Shown one piece after another: positions 35,808 through 45,007 of a stretch of 64,000 nucleotides of DNA. The notes beneath the pieces are model-generated. The model made no database searches, was not told where the DNA came from, and saw only the letters and a program-made list of their open reading frames with translations. Where the stretch lies: positions 1-64,000 of the forward strand of contig JAJPHC010000044.1 in the NCBI GenBank assembly GCA_021325515.1, read 5' to 3'. The DNA comes from Acidobacteriota bacterium. Lineage in GTDB: Bacteria; Acidobacteriota; Thermoanaerobaculia; Gp7-AA8. Positions within the stretch are counted from its first letter, which is position 1. Each line of letters starts with the position of its first letter. Made by a program: the position numbers and the translations under genes.

Positions 35808-37559
35808 ATGTCGCGCGCTCGCATCCTCATCGCCGGACTGATCGGCGCCTACCTCACCCTCACGCTGCTGGATCGGTTCAAGCTGATCGAGCTGCTCGTG
35901 ATCCGCACCGGTCTCCCGCTGCTGCTCGCCTGCATCGAGGCGATCGCGATCATCGGCTGCGGCTTCGCTCTGCGCAGCAGGCGCTGGACGGAGCTCGATC
36001 CGGTTCTCGATTTCCTCATCGGCTATCCGCTCTTCGGCGCGGTCTGCTTTCTCACCGGCACGCTCAGCGTCACGAAGTGGACGATGCTGGCGCTGCTGCT
36101 GGCAGGGGCGCTCTTCGGCGCGTTCGCACTCGCGCGATGGATTGAGACGGGCAGCGCGCAGCAGGCAGCAGACAGCAGGAGCTCGATCGATCGATTCGAC
36201 TCTTACGCGCTCGTCTGTCTCGGTCTCGTCTTGTTCTGTGCGCTGCTCTTCGTTCAGGCGCCGCCGTTCAGTCTCGACGAGCTCGCGTATCACCTCGCGG
36301 TTCCGAAGAGCTGGGTGCTCGAGGGGCGCGCGATCGATCTGCCGCTGCTCTCGCATTCCTACTTCCCCCTCGGCATCGAGTCTGCCGATCTTCCGCTGCT
36401 GACTCTCCTCGGCGATGACGGCGCACTCGCATCGCATGTGCTGCATCTCTTCGCGGCCATCGCTGCAACGCTGCTCATTCATCGAAAGACGAAGAATCTC
36501 CTCCTGACTGCGGCGATCGCGACGACGCCTGCGCTGGCGATCACGGCGGGATGGTCGCTCGTCGACTGGCCGCTCACCGGTATCGCCGCCGCGCTCTGGA
36601 TCGCACTCGATGAAGGCGATGACTCCGCGGCGAGTGCGGCGATCGCGGCGGGTCTGCTGACGAAGTACACCTTCATCCCGATTGCAGGCATCGCCCTCCT
36701 CGCTTCGCGGCGCTGGCGCCCGGCACTGGTTGGTGCCGCGGCGGGAAGCGTCTTCTTCGTGCGGAATCTGATCCTCACAGGCAATCCGCTTGCGCCGTTC
36801 TTCAGCGGCGGAGCGCCCAGCGTGTCGCACTATCGCGGCGCGGCATTTCTCTCCGACTACGTCTTCGACACGCGCTTCATCGACGAATCACTCGGTGCGT
36901 CGCTCCTCGCGCTTGCTCCGTTCGCTGCCGGTGCGATTCCGATCGCACTCGCACTGGCAGGCGTTGCGCTCTTCTTCCTCGCGCCGTCGTCGCGGCTGCT
37001 CGTCCCGTTCTTCACGATTCCGGCGATGAGCGCGGAGCCGGCGGTGCGCTCGCGCGCGTGGCTCCGATGGATGCTCGCGATCGCGATCGCCGCGCAAACG
37101 CTGCTCGTGTTCTTTCTCACCGACCGCTCCGCGCCCTTCAGTGTGTTGATGGCGGAGAGCGAGCAGTCCTTTCTCACGAAACAGCGTGCATCGTTCGCGT
37201 CGATCTCGTGGCTGAATCGCGTGCTCCCGGCCAGCTCGCGAACGCTGGTGATCGGGACGGGCGAGAGCTTCTGGTTCTCCCGCCGCGTGCGGGCTGGCGG
37301 AAACTTCGACTCGGCGCGAATCTCCGCCTACCTCGAAGCTCCCACCGCGGAGGCGTTGCGCGAGAAGTTGCGCCGCGATGGCATCACGCATGTCGCGCTC
37401 ATCACGCTCACCGCACCGCCGACCGAGGTCGCGCAGAAAATCGAAGAGCGGCAGACGCATCTCACGCCTGCCGCTCAAAAGACTCTATCGATGCTGCTCG
37501 ATCACTTCACGTCGAGCGTCACCGCGCACGGCGATGTGACGCTCTTCGAATTGAAGTGA
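35808..37559 (+). CDS. Polytopic membrane glycosyltransferase-like protein (GT-C fold)
   Basis: 583 aa with roughly 10-12 hydrophobic helices. The first large extracytoplasmic loop has APPFSLDELAYHLAVPKSWVLEG; the Asp-Glu there is positioned like the catalytic acidic pair of GT-C enzymes, and DELAYHLAVPK recurs in uncharacterised glycosyltransferase 39-like proteins. The soluble C-terminus (about 450-583) is mixed alpha/beta. It follows kdsA by 12 bp, so lipid-linked sugar transfer to an envelope glycan is likely. Residues about 117-126 (AQQAADSRSS) are encoded by a family-G micro-repeat also found in tolA. It abuts convergent metK with no gap. Confidence 0.7.
   Translation: MSRARILIAGLIGAYLTLTLLDRFKLIELLVIRTGLPLLLACIEAIAIIGCGFALRSRRWTELDPVLDFLIGYPLFGAVCFLTGTLSVTKWTMLALLLAGALFGAFALARWIETGSAQQAADSRSSIDRFDSYALVCLGLVLFCALLFVQAPPFSLDELAYHLAVPKSWVLEGRAIDLPLLSHSYFPLGIESADLPLLTLLGDDGALASHVLHLFAAIAATLLIHRKTKNLLLTAAIATTPALAITAGWSLVDWPLTGIAAALWIALDEGDDSAASAAIAAGLLTKYTFIPIAGIALLASRRWRPALVGAAAGSVFFVRNLILTGNPLAPFFSGGAPSVSHYRGAAFLSDYVFDTRFIDESLGASLLALAPFAAGAIPIALALAGVALFFLAPSSRLLVPFFTIPAMSAEPAVRSRAWLRWMLAIAIAAQTLLVFFLTDRSAPFSVLMAESEQSFLTKQRASFASISWLNRVLPASSRTLVIGTGESFWFSRRVRAGGNFDSARISAYLEAPTAEALREKLRRDGITHVALITLTAPPTEVAQKIEERQTHLTPAAQKTLSMLLDHFTSSVTAHGDVTLFELK
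36156..36182. repeat. Family-G micro-repeat inside a coding sequence
   Basis: A 27-bp run built on GCAGCAGGCAGCAGACAGCAG lies within the membrane protein gene and encodes QQAADSR. The same sequence and reading frame appear in tolA near 46980. Confidence 0.55.
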
Positions 37560-38726
37560 TCAGACGGTCACGGCCTCGCCCACGCCTGCTGCGGCGCGGA
37601 GCGAATCAGCCTTGTCCGTCAGCTCCCAGGTGAAGTCCGGCTCGTTGCGGCCGAAGTGACCATAGGCCGCCGTCTTCTTGAAGATCGGGCGGCGAAGCTT
37701 CAGCGAGTCGATGATGCCTCGCGGCGTCATCTGGAAGTGCTCGCGCACGAGCTCCGACATCTTCGACTCGTCGATCTTCGCGGTGCCGAACGTGTTGACG
37801 TAGACGGAGACCGGCTCGGCGACGCCGATGGCGTAGGCGAGCTGCACTTCGACTTCATCCGCGAGCCCTGCGGCGACGAGATTCTTCGCGATGTAACGGG
37901 CCATGTAGCACGCCGAACGGTCGACCTTTGTGGGGTCTTTCCCCGAGAACGCGCCGCCGCCATGACGACCGCGCCCGCCGTAGGTATCGACGATGATCTT
38001 GCGTCCGGTCAGGCCGGTGTCGCCCTGCGGTCCGCCGACCACGAAGCGTCCGGTCGGATTGATGTGGAAGACGGTGTCTTTGTCGAGCAGCTCCGCCGGA
38101 ATCGTCGGCTTGATCACCTGCTCGATGATCGCATCGCGAAGGTCGTTGTTGCTGACGTTCGGCGAATGCTGGGTGGAGATGACGACGGCGCTGGCGCGCA
38201 GCGGACGGCGGCCTTCGTATTCGATCGTCACCTGCGACTTGCCGTCGGGGCGGAGGAAATCGAGCTCGCCCGACTTGCGGGTTTCCGTGAGGCGGCGAAC
38301 GAGCTTGTGTGCGAGCGTGATCGGCAGCGGCATCAACTCCTGCGTCTCGCGAACTGCGAAGCCGAACATCAGGCCCTGATCGCCCGCGCCGCCGGTGTCG
38401 ACGCCCTGCGCGATGTCAGGCGACTGCGGATCGATCGACGAGATGACCGCACAGGTCTCGCTGTCGAATCCATACTTGGCGCGCGTGTAACCGATCTCGC
38501 GAATCGTGTTGCGGACGATCGACGGAAAATCGACGTACGTGCGCGTGGTGATCTCACCCGAGATCATGGCGAGGCCGGTCGTGACCAGCGTCTCGCAGGC
38601 GACGCGGCCCACCGGATCTTCGGCGAGAACTGCGTCCAGGATCGCGTCGGAGATCTGGTCGGCAATCTTGTCGGGATGGCCTTCGGTTACCGACTCCGAC
38701 GTGAACAAATGGCGGTTCATGGACAT
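37560..38726 (-). CDS. metK: S-adenosylmethionine synthetase
   Basis: 388 aa. AAGGAG lies 11 bases before the ATG. Signature motifs: [19 protein letters not shown] (methionine/ATP), [33 protein letters not shown], and [20 protein letters not shown]. It makes SAM from ATP and methionine. It is convergent with the glycosyltransferase-like gene with zero spacer (stops at 37559 and 37560), so transcripts must overlap. No SAM riboswitch pattern was recognised in the 120 bp upstream. Confidence 0.97.
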   Translation of the reverse strand: MSMNRHLFTSESVTEGHPDKIADQISDAILDAVLAEDPVGRVACETLVTTGLAMISGEITTRTYVDFPSIVRNTIREIGYTRAKYGFDSETCAVISSIDPQSPDIAQGVDTGGAGDQGLMFGFAVRETQELMPLPITLAHKLVRRLTETRKSGELDFLRPDGKSQVTIEYEGRRPLRASAVVISTQHSPNVSNNDLRDAIIEQVIKPTIPAELLDKDTVFHINPTGRFVVGGPQGDTGLTGRKIIVDTYGGRGRHGGGAFSGKDPTKVDRSACYMARYIAKNLVAAGLADEVEVQLAYAIGVAEPVSVYVNTFGTAKIDESKMSELVREHFQMTPRGIIDSLKLRRPIFKKTAAYGHFGRNEPDFTWELTDKADSLRAAAGVGEAVTV

Positions 38727-38847
38727 GTAGCGTTGCTCCTTGTGCGTGTCGAAAGGTTAATCGACGGATCTTAACATACGAGACAGCAGCCACAGGCGCA
38801 GGGACCCAGCCTGGTCTGGAGTCGCTCTTGCACAGTCTGCCAATGGC

Positions 38848-40524
38848 ATGCTTCGAACTCGAAATCTCCCCGCCTACCGCGACCTCCTCATGCTCTTCAC
38901 CAGGTACGGCCGCAAGGACTTTCACCTCAAGCTCTCGCCGGAAGAGCTCGTCAATGCGAGCGAACAGGACGCCCAGATCGAGCCCGACGTCAAGGCGCGC
39001 GCCGAGGCGTTTGCAACGGCACTGAAAGAGCTCGGGCCGACCTATGTGAAGTTCGGACAGTTGCTGTCCACGCGGCCCGATGTCGTTCCGCGCGAATACA
39101 TCGACGCGCTCGAACAACTGCAGGACGCGATCGAGCCCTTCTCGTTTGCCGAGGTCGAAACGATCATCGAGGAAGAGCTCGGGGTCAGGCTCTCCAAAGC
39201 GTTCCAGACCTTCGAGTCGGTGCCGCTCGCTGCTGCATCGCTCGGTCAGGCGCACTTCGCAGTTCTTCGCGACGGACGCGAGGTCGTGGTGAAAGTGCAG
39301 CGGCCGGGCGTGCGTGAACAGGTGAAGCACGATCTCGAAGTCTTCAGCGAGATCGCCGCGACGATCGAGGAGCACTCCGACGTCGGACGAAAGATGAATC
39401 TCGTCGCGACCATCGACCAGGTGCGCCTCACGATGACCAATGAGCTGAACTATCTCCAGGAGGCGCGCAACACCGACCTGCTGCGCGAGAGCCTGAAGGA
39501 GTTCAAGCGCATTTACGTCCCTGCCGTGCTGCACGACCTGAGCTCCGCGCGGGTTCTCACGACGGAATTGATCCGCGGACGGAAGGTCTCCAAGCTCACG
39601 CCGCTGATGCTGATCGATCACGACTTCGCGGAGCTGGCGACCGTGCTGATCCAGGCCTATCTCAAGCAGATCTGCGTCGACGGCTTCTGGCACAGCGATC
39701 CGCATCCCGGCAACGTCTTCATCCGCGAAGAGCAGCTCGTGCTCCTCGACTTCGGCATGACGAGCCGCATCACGCAGGAGATGCAGGACGAGATCATCAA
39801 GCTGCTGCTCGCACTCTCCGCGAACAACGGCGTCGAAGTCGCCGAGTGCTGCGTGCGGATGTCGGAGGTCCTCGAGAAATTCGACGTCACGCGATTCCAC
39901 CGCGAGATCTCGACTCTGATCAGCGCCTTCCACGACGCGAACATGAAGCAGGTCAACACGGGACAGGTGCTCTTCCAGATCATCGCGCTGGCGAACAGCA
40001 ACGAGCTGAAGTCGCCGCCGGAGCTGGCGATGCTGGCGAAGACGCTCCTGAATCTCGATTCGATCACGCGCAAGCTCGATCCGGACTTCGATCCGCAGCA
40101 GACGATTCGCGACTATGCGCAGAAGCTGATGTCGCAGAAGCTGCAGCAGAAGTTCGATCCGCAGAACTTCTATCCCGCGCTGCTCGATCTCAATCAGCTC
40201 GTGCTCGATCTGCCGCACCGGTCGCGCGAGATCCTCGATCTCACGGCCGGCGGAAAGCTCACGATCGGCGTGAAGCTCACGCAGGCGGAGCAGTTCCTCA
40301 GCGGCATTCACAAGATTGCGAATCGAATCACCGTCGGACTCGTGATCGCCGCGCTGCTCGTCGCCTCGTCGTTGATGATGCGCGCTCCATCCACGTGGAG
40401 ACTCTTCGGGTATCCGGCGATCGCGGTGGCCGGCTATCTGCTCGCAGCGATCGCCGCCGTCTACCTGATCGTTTCGATCCTGCTGAAAGACCGGCGGGAC
40501 CAGGAGCGCGCCAGCATCAGATGA
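38848..40524 (+). CDS. ubiB: UbiB/ABC1/AarF-family atypical kinase
   Basis: 558 aa. Family motifs: KxGQ-type KFGQLLSTRPDVVP (about 69-82), AAASLGQAHFAVLRDGREVVVKVQRPG (Ala-rich loop replacing the Gly-rich loop, and the invariant Lys), ELNYLQEARNT, FWHSDPHPGNVFI, LLDFGMTSRI (metal Asp). Two C-terminal transmembrane helices (about 493-515 and 520-540). UbiB-type ATPases support isoprenoid quinone synthesis at the membrane; whether this organism makes ubiquinone or menaquinone is not shown, so the symbol denotes family. Confidence 0.9.
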   Translation: MLRTRNLPAYRDLLMLFTRYGRKDFHLKLSPEELVNASEQDAQIEPDVKARAEAFATALKELGPTYVKFGQLLSTRPDVVPREYIDALEQLQDAIEPFSFAEVETIIEEELGVRLSKAFQTFESVPLAAASLGQAHFAVLRDGREVVVKVQRPGVREQVKHDLEVFSEIAATIEEHSDVGRKMNLVATIDQVRLTMTNELNYLQEARNTDLLRESLKEFKRIYVPAVLHDLSSARVLTTELIRGRKVSKLTPLMLIDHDFAELATVLIQAYLKQICVDGFWHSDPHPGNVFIREEQLVLLDFGMTSRITQEMQDEIIKLLLALSANNGVEVAECCVRMSEVLEKFDVTRFHREISTLISAFHDANMKQVNTGQVLFQIIALANSNELKSPPELAMLAKTLLNLDSITRKLDPDFDPQQTIRDYAQKLMSQKLQQKFDPQNFYPALLDLNQLVLDLPHRSREILDLTAGGKLTIGVKLTQAEQFLSGIHKIANRITVGLVIAALLVASSLMMRAPSTWRLFGYPAIAVAGYLLAAIAAVYLIVSILLKDRRDQERASIR

Positions 40525-40539
40525 GTTAACCTCACCTCC

Positions 40540-40929
40540 ATGATTGCCGCGATCGCGCTCTTCTTCGCCACCCTGACGCTGCCCGAGCCCTGGCCCGCCG
40601 CCTGCGCATCGCGAGCGGCGCACGCTGCGCGTGTAGGAGGAGACGTGCAGGGACCGGTCGTCATCAGGAAAGGGAACGTCGATCAGACGCTCGCACGCCA
40701 TCCGAAGACAGGCTGCCCCGGCCTTCTGATCTTCGAGCTCCTGATCACACCGTCAGGCGACGTGGCATGCGCGCGGATCGTGAAGATCGGCCGGAGCGTC
40801 GCGTTCACTCCCGAGATCGTGAAGGAGCTCGACGATGCGGCGCGGCGCTTCCGATTCAAGCCGGCGATGCGCGGCGGAAAACCGGTCGAGGCTCTCTACA
40901 CCGTGACGTTCAATTTCAAGTGCAACTGA
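40540..40929 (+). CDS. Small secreted protein with TonB C-terminal-like domain
   Basis: 129 aa. Signal peptide (MIAAIALFFATLTLPEPWPAAC), then a domain resembling the TonB C-terminus: YPK-like HPKTGCPGLLIFELLITPSGDVACARIVKIGRSVAFTPEIVKELDDAARRFRFKPAMRGGKPVEALYTVTFNFKC. The variant lacks the usual transmembrane anchor and Pro-rich spacer, so it is not a classic TonB. Four Cys residues in the mature part suggest disulfides. Stand-alone TonB_C proteins of this kind are common in Acidobacteriota-like genomes; partner unknown. Confidence 0.7.
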   Translation: MIAAIALFFATLTLPEPWPAACASRAAHAARVGGDVQGPVVIRKGNVDQTLARHPKTGCPGLLIFELLITPSGDVACARIVKIGRSVAFTPEIVKELDDAARRFRFKPAMRGGKPVEALYTVTFNFKCN

Positions 40930-40961
40930 GGACGTCGGAAGGGCGCCTGACATCGCGGCGA

Positions 40962-41038
40962 TGGTGACCCCGAGAGGACTCGAACCTCCGACCAAGAGTT
41001 TAGGAAACTCCTGCTCTATCCTGCTGAGCTACGGGGTC
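40962..41038 (-). tRNA. tRNA-Arg (anticodon CCU)
   Basis: 77 nt including encoded 3' CCA. The acceptor stem GACCCCG/CGGGGTC pairs over 7 bp. The D arm contains TAGCTCAGC...GATAGAGC. The anticodon stem-loop GGAGT-TTCCTAA-ACTCT gives CCU, decoding AGG. The T arm GGAGG-TTCGAGT-CCTCT pairs over 5 bp. Lies alone between two plus-strand genes. Confidence 0.95.
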
Positions 41039-41091
41039 TTAGCGCCGCCGAAGGCTATCATCCTGGCGTTGCTTTCGCAATTCAACCGGGT

Positions 41092-41676
41092 GTGAACCGA
41101 GCCATCCTTCTAGCCTGCCTGCTCCTCACCAGTTCCATCGCCGCCGAAGAGAAGCCGTGCGCCTGGTATCGCTTCGGCCAATGCAACGAATTCTTCGTCG
41201 AAGGACTTCCACCCGAGGCGCCGCGCCAGGGCATCGTCATCACGATCGACGTCGGAACGAATCAGGCGTATCTCTTCAAAGACGGCCAGTTGATCAAGCG
41301 ATCGAAGGCCGCCACGGGCAGTGAGAAGTCGCTCATCATCGGAGAGGACGAGTGGCTCTTTCACACGCCGCGAGGACACATGAAAGTGCTGCGCAAGATC
41401 ACCGATCCGATCTGGCACAAGCCCGACTGGGCGTTTGTCGAAAAAGGGGAAGCCGTTCCTCCGAAGGGATCTCCGAAGCGCGAGGTCAGAGGAAAGCTCG
41501 GCAAATACGCGCTCGATCTCGGCGACGGAATCCTCATTCACGGCACGGACGATCCCGACTCGATCGGCAGGAAGGTCTCGCACGGCTGCATCCGGCTGCC
41601 CGATGGGATGCTGAAGACGGTCTACGACTCGGCGCGAGTCGGCACGGATGTCTTCGTGTTCGACAGCGGCGAATGA
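41092..41676 (+). CDS. L,D-transpeptidase (YkuD domain), secreted
   Basis: 194 aa from GTG 41092. Signal peptide (LLACLLLTSSIAA). YkuD catalytic motif ILIHGTDDPDSIGRKVSHGCIRLPDGML (about 143-170) with catalytic Cys in SHGCIR and the upstream His. The segment IVITIDVGTNQAYLFKDGQLIKRSKAATG begins the fold. Such enzymes form 3-3 peptidoglycan cross-links or attach lipoproteins to the wall; the compact form without LysM resembles ErfK/YbiS-type proteins. Convergent with the kinase gene, 4 bp apart. Confidence 0.88.
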   Translation: MNRAILLACLLLTSSIAAEEKPCAWYRFGQCNEFFVEGLPPEAPRQGIVITIDVGTNQAYLFKDGQLIKRSKAATGSEKSLIIGEDEWLFHTPRGHMKVLRKITDPIWHKPDWAFVEKGEAVPPKGSPKREVRGKLGKYALDLGDGILIHGTDDPDSIGRKVSHGCIRLPDGMLKTVYDSARVGTDVFVFDSGE

Positions 41677-41680
41677 ATGT

Positions 41681-43102
41681 TCAAGTCGCACTGATCGTGC
41701 GGAGCAGTTCCGACATGTCGTACGGCTTCATGATCGTCACGACGCTGCCGCTCAGTTTTCCGAGCGCTCGCGCGTCGGCATGACCTGTCGAAAGAATCAC
41801 GCGCATCGAGGGCCAGCGATCCCTCAACTGCTCGTAGACATCGAGTCCGCTGATATCGGGGAGATTGACATCGAGCAGGACGAGATCCGGCACGAATTGG
41901 CGAACGGCATCGACGGTTTCCGTGCCGGTGGCGATCAGCCGGACGTCGAAGCCCTCATCCTGCAGCAGCGCGCGCAGCCCCTCGGCCACCGATTCATCAT
42001 CCTCGACGAGCAGGATCTTTTTCACTTCGGCCTTCGGTTCGTCCCCGCTCCCGAGTAAGGGCGACGACGCCGATGGTAGCACCACCGTGAACGTTGCCCC
42101 CTCTCCTTCGCGTGTCGTGACGCGGAGCGAGCCTCCCATCTGCGACATCGCCTGATACGCGATCGAGAGGCCGAGTCCCGTGCCGCGCGGCTTCGTCGTG
42201 AAGAGAGGATCGAAGATGTGATCGACGAGATGCTCGGGGATTCCGGGACCGGAGTCACCAAACGCGATCTCGATCTCGCCCGTCGCCGCGCGGACGACGC
42301 GAATCGTGAGATCGCCGCCGGCGGGCATCGCTTCACGCGCGTTCACGACGATGTTGGTTGCGACCTGCGTCAGGAGAGCGAGATCAGCGCGCCCGGTGAG
42401 GTCAGCCTGATCGCTGATCTCGGTCTGCACCGCGATCGTTGGACCGAGTGTTGTTTTCGCCTCTTTTGCGAAGTCGGATACCCAGCGGCCGATGTCGATG
42501 GGGATCAGCGAAACCGAATTCACCGGCCGTGCGAGCCGTTGAATCTCCTGCGAGATCTGCCGTCCGCGGCGAATCGCCTGAAAGATGTGATCGGTGGCGA
42601 GGACGACTTTTTCGTCATCACGATGCCGCCGCTTCAACAACTCGGCAAACGGCAGGATGCTCATCAGCACGTTGTTGAACTCGTGCGCGACCGATGCCGC
42701 GAGCTGCCCGAGACTTGCGAGGCGCTTCTCGCGCTCGTGCTCGCGGCCGGTGGCCGTCACAGGCTGCGCCACTCCGTAGACGCAGCGGCCGACACGCCTC
42801 GCTTTCACGCGCAAGGCCCGCTCGCCTCCGGCAGCATCGCGAATGCGCACCTCTGCGTCGAACGGCTCGGCATCCGCCGAAGTTCTGCGCAGCTTATGAA
42901 TAACGCGATCGCGTTCTATGCCGGGAATCAGCGCCGCGACATCCTCCAGACGCGCGCCCGCGCCGTTCGTCCACCCGACCATGCGGCGAAGGGCACGTGA
43001 GGCGACGAATGCGTCAGTCGCCGGATTCCACGACCACCACTCCGCGCCCGCAGCATGCAACGCGGCGAGAATCTGTGTGTACGGCCTCGATTCGCTCTTC
43101 AC
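41681..43102 (-). CDS. Soluble hybrid histidine kinase (PAS-HisKA-HATPase-REC)
   Basis: 473 aa from a GTG start (43102) of moderate certainty. An N-terminal PAS-like region (about 10-115), HisKA with SVAHEFNNVLMSILPFAELL (phospho-His about 140), HATPase (about 215-345; NIVVNAREAMPAGGD, DSGPGIPEHL, GTGLGLSIAY), and C-terminal receiver (about 355-470; LLVEDDES, LLDVNLPDISG, IMKPYDM). The H-box matches the hybrid kinase at 23638. Downstream of and co-directional with the NtrC-type regulator, so the two probably form a phosphorelay. It has no membrane segment, so it senses a cytoplasmic cue. Confidence 0.88.
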   Translation of the reverse strand: MKSESRPYTQILAALHAAGAEWWSWNPATDAFVASRALRRMVGWTNGAGARLEDVAALIPGIERDRVIHKLRRTSADAEPFDAEVRIRDAAGGERALRVKARRVGRCVYGVAQPVTATGREHEREKRLASLGQLAASVAHEFNNVLMSILPFAELLKRRHRDDEKVVLATDHIFQAIRRGRQISQEIQRLARPVNSVSLIPIDIGRWVSDFAKEAKTTLGPTIAVQTEISDQADLTGRADLALLTQVATNIVVNAREAMPAGGDLTIRVVRAATGEIEIAFGDSGPGIPEHLVDHIFDPLFTTKPRGTGLGLSIAYQAMSQMGGSLRVTTREGEGATFTVVLPSASSPLLGSGDEPKAEVKKILLVEDDESVAEGLRALLQDEGFDVRLIATGTETVDAVRQFVPDLVLLDVNLPDISGLDVYEQLRDRWPSMRVILSTGHADARALGKLSGSVVTIMKPYDMSELLRTISAT

Positions 43103-43166
43103 GATTGCGACAAGTATCCAACGTTTGCTTCACTATATCGATATCAATCCGTAATTGCGCCGTACT

Positions 43167-44528
43167 CTACGGCTTTTTCTTCAGTCGTGCGTAGAGGGTC
43201 GATGGGCTGATCTGGAGTTGCCGCGCAGCCTTGCGAACGTTCCCATCCATCGCTTTCACGGCCGCCTCGATATAGTCGGCGATCAGGTCATCGAGCGGGC
43301 GCACTTCCCACTCTTCACTCGGCATGAGCGCCGCGGAGGCAGAAGCAACCGAGCTCGCGGCCGACTCGAGCATCAGGTCCTCGCTGCGGATTTCATTTCC
43401 ATCCAGCGTGAGCAACGCTCTCTCGAGCACATTGCGCAACTCGCGGACATTTCCCGGCCACGCGTAGGCCGAGAGTTTTTTCGTCGCGCGAGGGCTCAGC
43501 TTCGGCGCGGGACGGCCGATGTCCTTCGCCAGCGCGGGCAGCATCGCCTGCACGAGGATCGGCACATCCTCCAGACGCTCGCGCAGAGGCGGCATCCGAA
43601 TGCGAACGACATTGAGGCGGTAATAGAGATCGCCGCGGAACCGTCCCGCGTTCACTTCCTGCAGAAGATCGCGATTCGTCGCCGCGATCAGACGAAAGTC
43701 CGCGCGAAGGTCGCGAATGCCGCCGACGCGGCGGAAGCGCTTTTCTTCGAGCGCCTTCAGCAGCCGCGCCTGAACCGTCAGCTCCATCTCGCCGATCTCG
43801 TCGAGAAACAGCGTTCCATCCGCCGCGATCTCGAACAGTCCCTGCTTCGTCTGCATCGCGTTCGTGAACGCGCCGCGCTCATGCCCGAACAGCTCCGACT
43901 CCAGCAGTTCCTTCGAGAGTCCCGCGCAGTTGAGATCGACGAACGGCGCGCGTGCGCGAGGCGAACGGTTGTGAATCATCCGCGCCAGCACGCCCTTTCC
44001 CGTTCCCGATTCCCCTTCGATCAGCACGGGCGAAGGAGCGCGCGAAATCTGCGCGATGATCTGATTGAGCTGGGTGATCGCGGGAGAAATGCCCGGCAGA
44101 CGCTCGACGTCCTTCGGCTCCGTTCTTCGCAGAGCCATCAGCTCGCGCTGCGTAGTCAGCATTCGCCTGACCTGCTGCAGCGTCAACTGCAGCGTCTCGT
44201 ACTCGAACGGCTTCTGCAGAAATGTCTCGGCCCCGAGGCGCATCGACTCGACGACGCGCTCGAACGTGCCGTGCGCCGACATCATGATGACCGCGGTGTT
44301 CTCCGCGTACATCTTGAATTGATGCAGGAGCTCGATCCCGAGAATGTCGGGAAGCTGGATGTCGAGCAGAACGACATCGGGCGAGAACTCCGCGAAAACG
44401 CGCATGCCGTCACGGCCTGTGCCTGCGGTCCGGATCTCCCACTCGTCGCCGAGGAGTGCTTCGAGGCCGGCAACGATGCCCGGCTCGTCATCGATGATGA
44501 GAATGCGGTCGCGAAATTCGGCGCTCAT
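43167..44528 (-). CDS. Sigma-54-dependent response regulator (NtrC family) with GAFTNA variant
   Basis: 453 aa. Receiver (1-120; phospho-Asp in DVVLLDIQLPDILG, about 56), AAA+ domain (about 145-375; Walker A GESGTGKG, Walker B GTLFLDEIGEM, WPGNVREL) and a C-terminal Fis-type helix-turn-helix (about 412-450, GNVRKAARQLQISPSTLYARLKKK). The sigma-54 contact loop reads ERGAFTNAM: the near-invariant GAFTGA has Asn for the second Gly. The kinase gene follows 64 bp downstream. A TATGAT lies 8 bases before the ATG with no Shine-Dalgarno, suggesting a leaderless mRNA. Confidence 0.92.
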   Translation of the reverse strand: MSAEFRDRILIIDDEPGIVAGLEALLGDEWEIRTAGTGRDGMRVFAEFSPDVVLLDIQLPDILGIELLHQFKMYAENTAVIMMSAHGTFERVVESMRLGAETFLQKPFEYETLQLTLQQVRRMLTTQRELMALRRTEPKDVERLPGISPAITQLNQIIAQISRAPSPVLIEGESGTGKGVLARMIHNRSPRARAPFVDLNCAGLSKELLESELFGHERGAFTNAMQTKQGLFEIAADGTLFLDEIGEMELTVQARLLKALEEKRFRRVGGIRDLRADFRLIAATNRDLLQEVNAGRFRGDLYYRLNVVRIRMPPLRERLEDVPILVQAMLPALAKDIGRPAPKLSPRATKKLSAYAWPGNVRELRNVLERALLTLDGNEIRSEDLMLESAASSVASASAALMPSEEWEVRPLDDLIADYIEAAVKAMDGNVRKAARQLQISPSTLYARLKKKP

Positions 44529-44536
44529 TGCGAGAA

Positions 44537-44542
44537 ATCATA
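44537..44542 (-). promoter_or_regulatory. -10-like hexamer for the NtrC-type gene
   Basis: TATGAT on the minus strand, 8 bases before the ATG at 44528. Predicted transcription start is about one base before the ATG. Confidence 0.45.
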
Positions 44543-44627
44543 CGCCTGTCCATATTTCAAACATAGGACTTTTTAATAGAAAACGGTTAAGTGATTGTTC
44601 TTTCTGTACTTAGCGACTTTTGAACGC

Positions 44628-44642
44628 TGGCGGCCAACTTGA
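44628..44642 (+). promoter_or_regulatory. Possible sigma-54-type promoter upstream of the small-gene cluster
   Basis: TGGC-N7-TTGA has the -24/-12 spacing of sigma-54 promoters (TGGCAC-N5-TTGCW) but differs at the -12 GC, which is normally strict. It is 30 bases before ATG 44673 and divergent from the sigma-54 activator gene. Confidence 0.25.
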
Positions 44643-44672
44643 TCTAAGAGCGGCCCAGGAGAAAACAGAAAA

Positions 44673-44990
44673 ATGCTCGTCACGCTCTTCGCCGCCGCCC
44701 TCACCGTCAAAGTCGATCTTCTCGGCATGATCCAGCAGCGGTATCACGCAGCGCCCGAGGTCAAGAGTCTCACCTGCCACATCGAGACGACTTCGTATCG
44801 CTTCGTCGGAACGCCGGGCACCGAGTTCAGCTACGACGGTGATTCGTATCGCGTTCCGGAGAGCGGCGTCATCGAGCTCGTCTCCAGCAAGGCCAACGAG
44901 TACGTCGTCAATGGCCGCACGCTTCCGCTCAACCTCTGGCCGAAGGATTCCTTCGGCACTCGCACCGTTCCTCTTCCGGCCAGCAACTGA
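44673..44990 (+). CDS. Small hypothetical secreted protein
   Basis: 105 aa. N-terminal hydrophobic stretch (MLVTLFAAALTVKVDLL), possibly a short signal or anchor. The remainder is beta-rich (TEFSYDGDSYRVPESGVIELVSSKANEYVVNGRTLPL). AGGAG lies about 13 bases before the ATG. No family recognised. First of three closely spaced plus-strand genes (44673-45598), with a 42-aa gene starting 17 bp downstream. Divergent from the NtrC-type regulator. Confidence 0.6.
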   Translation: MLVTLFAAALTVKVDLLGMIQQRYHAAPEVKSLTCHIETTSYRFVGTPGTEFSYDGDSYRVPESGVIELVSSKANEYVVNGRTLPLNLWPKDSFGTRTVPLPASN

Positions 44991-45007
44991 CAAAAGGAGA
45001 AACAACC

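Noticed and set aside
38727-38847. SAM riboswitch upstream of metK
   Set aside because: Searched by eye for SAM-I/SAM-II style conserved elements and a terminator; only an ordinary Shine-Dalgarno and weak promoter-like sequence were seen.
43131-43148. ATATCGATAT palindrome as a regulator site upstream of the hybrid kinase
   Set aside because: AT-rich palindrome is short and stands in a 64-bp gap; no second copy or promoter spacing supports it.
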